Assembly: GCA_020723105.1 (NCBI GenBank)
Contig: DYJL01000003.1
Coordinates: forward strand, 62,001 to 126,000
Length of the DNA: 64,000 nucleotides
Reading direction: 5' to 3'
Source: Nitrospira japonica
Lineage (GTDB): Bacteria > Nitrospirota > Thermodesulfovibrionia > UBA6902
Both the position numbers and the translations under genes were made by a program. The notes below the pieces were generated by a model. The model was given only the letters and a program-made list of their open reading frames with translations, did not search any database and had not been told where the DNA came from. Shown here piece by piece: positions 62,725 to 64,000 of this stretch. Within the stretch, counting starts at the first letter, position 1. Every line of letters begins with the position of its first letter.

Positions 62725-64000
62725 TTTTTTTGCTCCTGATAGATTGTTTTTTAGATACAGTATATTTTCTCTTTTTCTCATGAAATAAACATGGCTGTTC
62801 TTCATGTTGCTTATAATGTTTGTTTAAACCATATTCTTCAACCAGGCATTCAGGAATTGGCAGCTTTTCCAAATTTCTTGGTTCAACTTTTATTGCTCCG
62901 GAGCCGTAACTTTTCCCGACGAGTTGTAAATTTTTTAGTGTGTCAGGATGATTTAATATCTTCCACAAACTATTTACAAATCCCTCATCTTTAGATTTTG
63001 GATAAACGCAAAGAAACCCTGTTAATGGAAGAACACCGGCAACATTTTTCACAAATCTTATATTTCTCCGGCCCAAATATGCGAACAACAACTCAGGCGT
63101 TTCTCTTTTTTCCATTCTGAACCATGGCTTCCGCTGTTTAATAAGAGGACGCTCCGGCAATCCCTCCGTCGTACCCTTTTTAAGATAGTTAAGTATTTCG
63201 GGCGGTAAGTTTTTTTCCGACGGATCAATGGAAAGAAGCAGGGTCGGTCTTGAGTCTCTTTCAAGCATCTTAATATCTTCCTGCCTAATAGTATCTCCGA
63301 TAACATCCCTTGTTCTTCCTATAGCTTGTTTTAAATACTTATAAGGAATTCGTAATTCTTCTACCTGTTTTCTTGTAAAGAAAAAAAATTTATTAGCGCC
63401 TGTGGCTATGCCTCGCATAACAGTTGCAAAATCGGCCAGATGATACTTAGAGCCGTTGTTGCTTTGGGGAAGCCTTGACAGTCCTGTGTTTAATGCTTCT
63501 TTAAGCTCTCTTTTTACTACGAATAGTGTTTTGCTGGGATAGTCGAAACGAGATGATACAAACTTAAGCAAGTCATAGGAATATCCCTGATTGACTTTCA
63601 CCCAGAAGATTTCTTTTGCGGGTTTGTCCTTTCTTATAAGAAAAACCATTGCATTGGTATCAACTTTCGGGAATGGTGTAGCGTCCTTATCGAATGTTAT
63701 TACGCTTTCAAGACAATAATTCTCTGTTATCCACTTCCACAGTTTCTTTGCGAAAGTTCCTTCGCAAGTATCCGCAGGCATTATAAAAGCAAGCCTTCCC
63801 TTGTCCTCCAATAAATGCAATGCTTGTAAAAGAAAATAAATGTGGTAACCGGCGCGGCCGTCAATGACAAAACCCGTAATTTTCGCACAAAGATGTTTAA
63901 GAAACAACTTGGTTTTTTCATCAAGCCTGTGATGCCTGATATAAGGAGGATTTGCTACGATAGCCTTGAATTTTTTATGCGGCGGTCTTTTAATAAAATC
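62717..64000 (-). CDS. N6-adenine DNA methyltransferase-like protein (5' end beyond window)
   Basis: The track starts at 63907, but the frame stays open to the right edge and includes the amino-methyltransferase motif NPPY (bases 63941-63952, IVANPPYIRHHRL). The following region (LHLLEDKGRLAFIMPAD) also fits the C-terminal half of Eco57I/TaqI-type DNA N6-adenine methyltransferases, with a target-recognition domain after it. The SAM-binding FxGxG motif must lie outside. It could be part of a restriction-modification or anti-phage system. The stop overlaps the thiC start as ATGATTAA. Confidence 0.8.
   Translation of the reverse strand, partial: DFIKRPPHKKFKAIVANPPYIRHHRLDEKTKLFLKHLCAKITGFVIDGRAGYHIYFLLQALHLLEDKGRLAFIMPADTCEGTFAKKLWKWITENYCLESVITFDKDATPFPKVDTNAMVFLIRKDKPAKEIFWVKVNQGYSYDLLKFVSSRFDYPSKTLFVVKRELKEALNTGLSRLPQSNNGSKYHLADFATVMRGIATGANKFFFFTRKQVEELRIPYKYLKQAIGRTRDVIGDTIRQEDIKMLERDSRPTLLLSIDPSEKNLPPEILNYLKKGTTEGLPERPLIKQRKPWFRMEKRETPELLFAYLGRRNIRFVKNVAGVLPLTGFLCVYPKSKDEGFVNSLWKILNHPDTLKNLQLVGKSYGSGAIKVEPRNLEKLPIPECLVEEYGLNKHYKQHEEQPCLFHEKKRKYTVSKKQSIRSKKND

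Noticed and set aside
62725-62900. TPP riboswitch upstream of thiC
   Set aside because: The region encodes the end of the methyltransferase and lacks the CUGAGA-type motif and the expected stems.
1-64000. CRISPR array, tRNA or rRNA genes
   Set aside because: No regularly spaced direct repeats, tRNA cloverleaf or ribosomal RNA stretch was seen by eye; a short RNA could still be missed.

Overview
The window looks like a chromosomal segment of a Gram-negative bacterium of moderate, slightly AT-rich composition. It carries lipoproteins, an outer-membrane beta-barrel, a Wza-type export protein, PEP-CTERM (exosortase A) sorting components and sigma-54 regulation. Many radical SAM enzymes and a short ThiC fit an anaerobic or microaerophilic lineage such as Nitrospirota or a deltaproteobacterial group. 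That placement is an impression, not a measurement.

From 1 to about 36.4 kb, nearly everything lies on the minus strand in tightly spaced or overlapping frames. It forms a large surface-polysaccharide locus: GT-C membrane glycosyltransferases, many GT2 enzymes, one GT4 enzyme, a Wzx-like flippase, class I methyltransferases, two B12-binding radical SAM proteins, one SPASM-like radical SAM protein, a GMC-type oxidoreductase, an epimerase fusion, a membrane sulfatase-fold protein, a secreted GH30-like hydrolase, a large protein of unknown family and a decayed SGNH hydrolase. Copies and half-copies of a short inverted-repeat element sit between several of these genes.

From 36.5 to 46.8 kb lies the conserved exopolysaccharide/PEP-CTERM core, also on the minus strand: pseudo-receiver, PrsT TPR lipoprotein, priming glycosylphosphotransferase, export protein, Wzz-like chain-length protein, tyrosine autokinase, beta-barrel protein and ExeA-like ATPase. 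A -24/-12 promoter precedes this operon. Next to it (47.2 to 50.4 kb) are an NtrC-type activator, its histidine kinase and an exosortase-associated acyltransferase. Two plus-strand PEP-CTERM proteins (50.9 and 60.6 kb) have near-perfect -24/-12 promoters, each with a palindrome just upstream. The window therefore appears to hold both a sigma-54 activator and its likely targets. No exosortase gene is present.

From 51.5 to 56.6 kb is a minus-strand housekeeping operon, trxA-trxB-ffh-rpsP-khpA-trmD-rplS-rnhB; rimM is missing from its usual place. From 56.7 to 61.2 kb are plus-strand genes: two small unknown proteins, an M6 metalloprotease with three CARDB-like repeats, and the second PEP-CTERM protein. 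The right end has thiC, overlapped by the 3' end of an N6-adenine DNA methyltransferase-like gene that runs off the window. No tRNA, rRNA, CRISPR array, transposase or prophage was seen.
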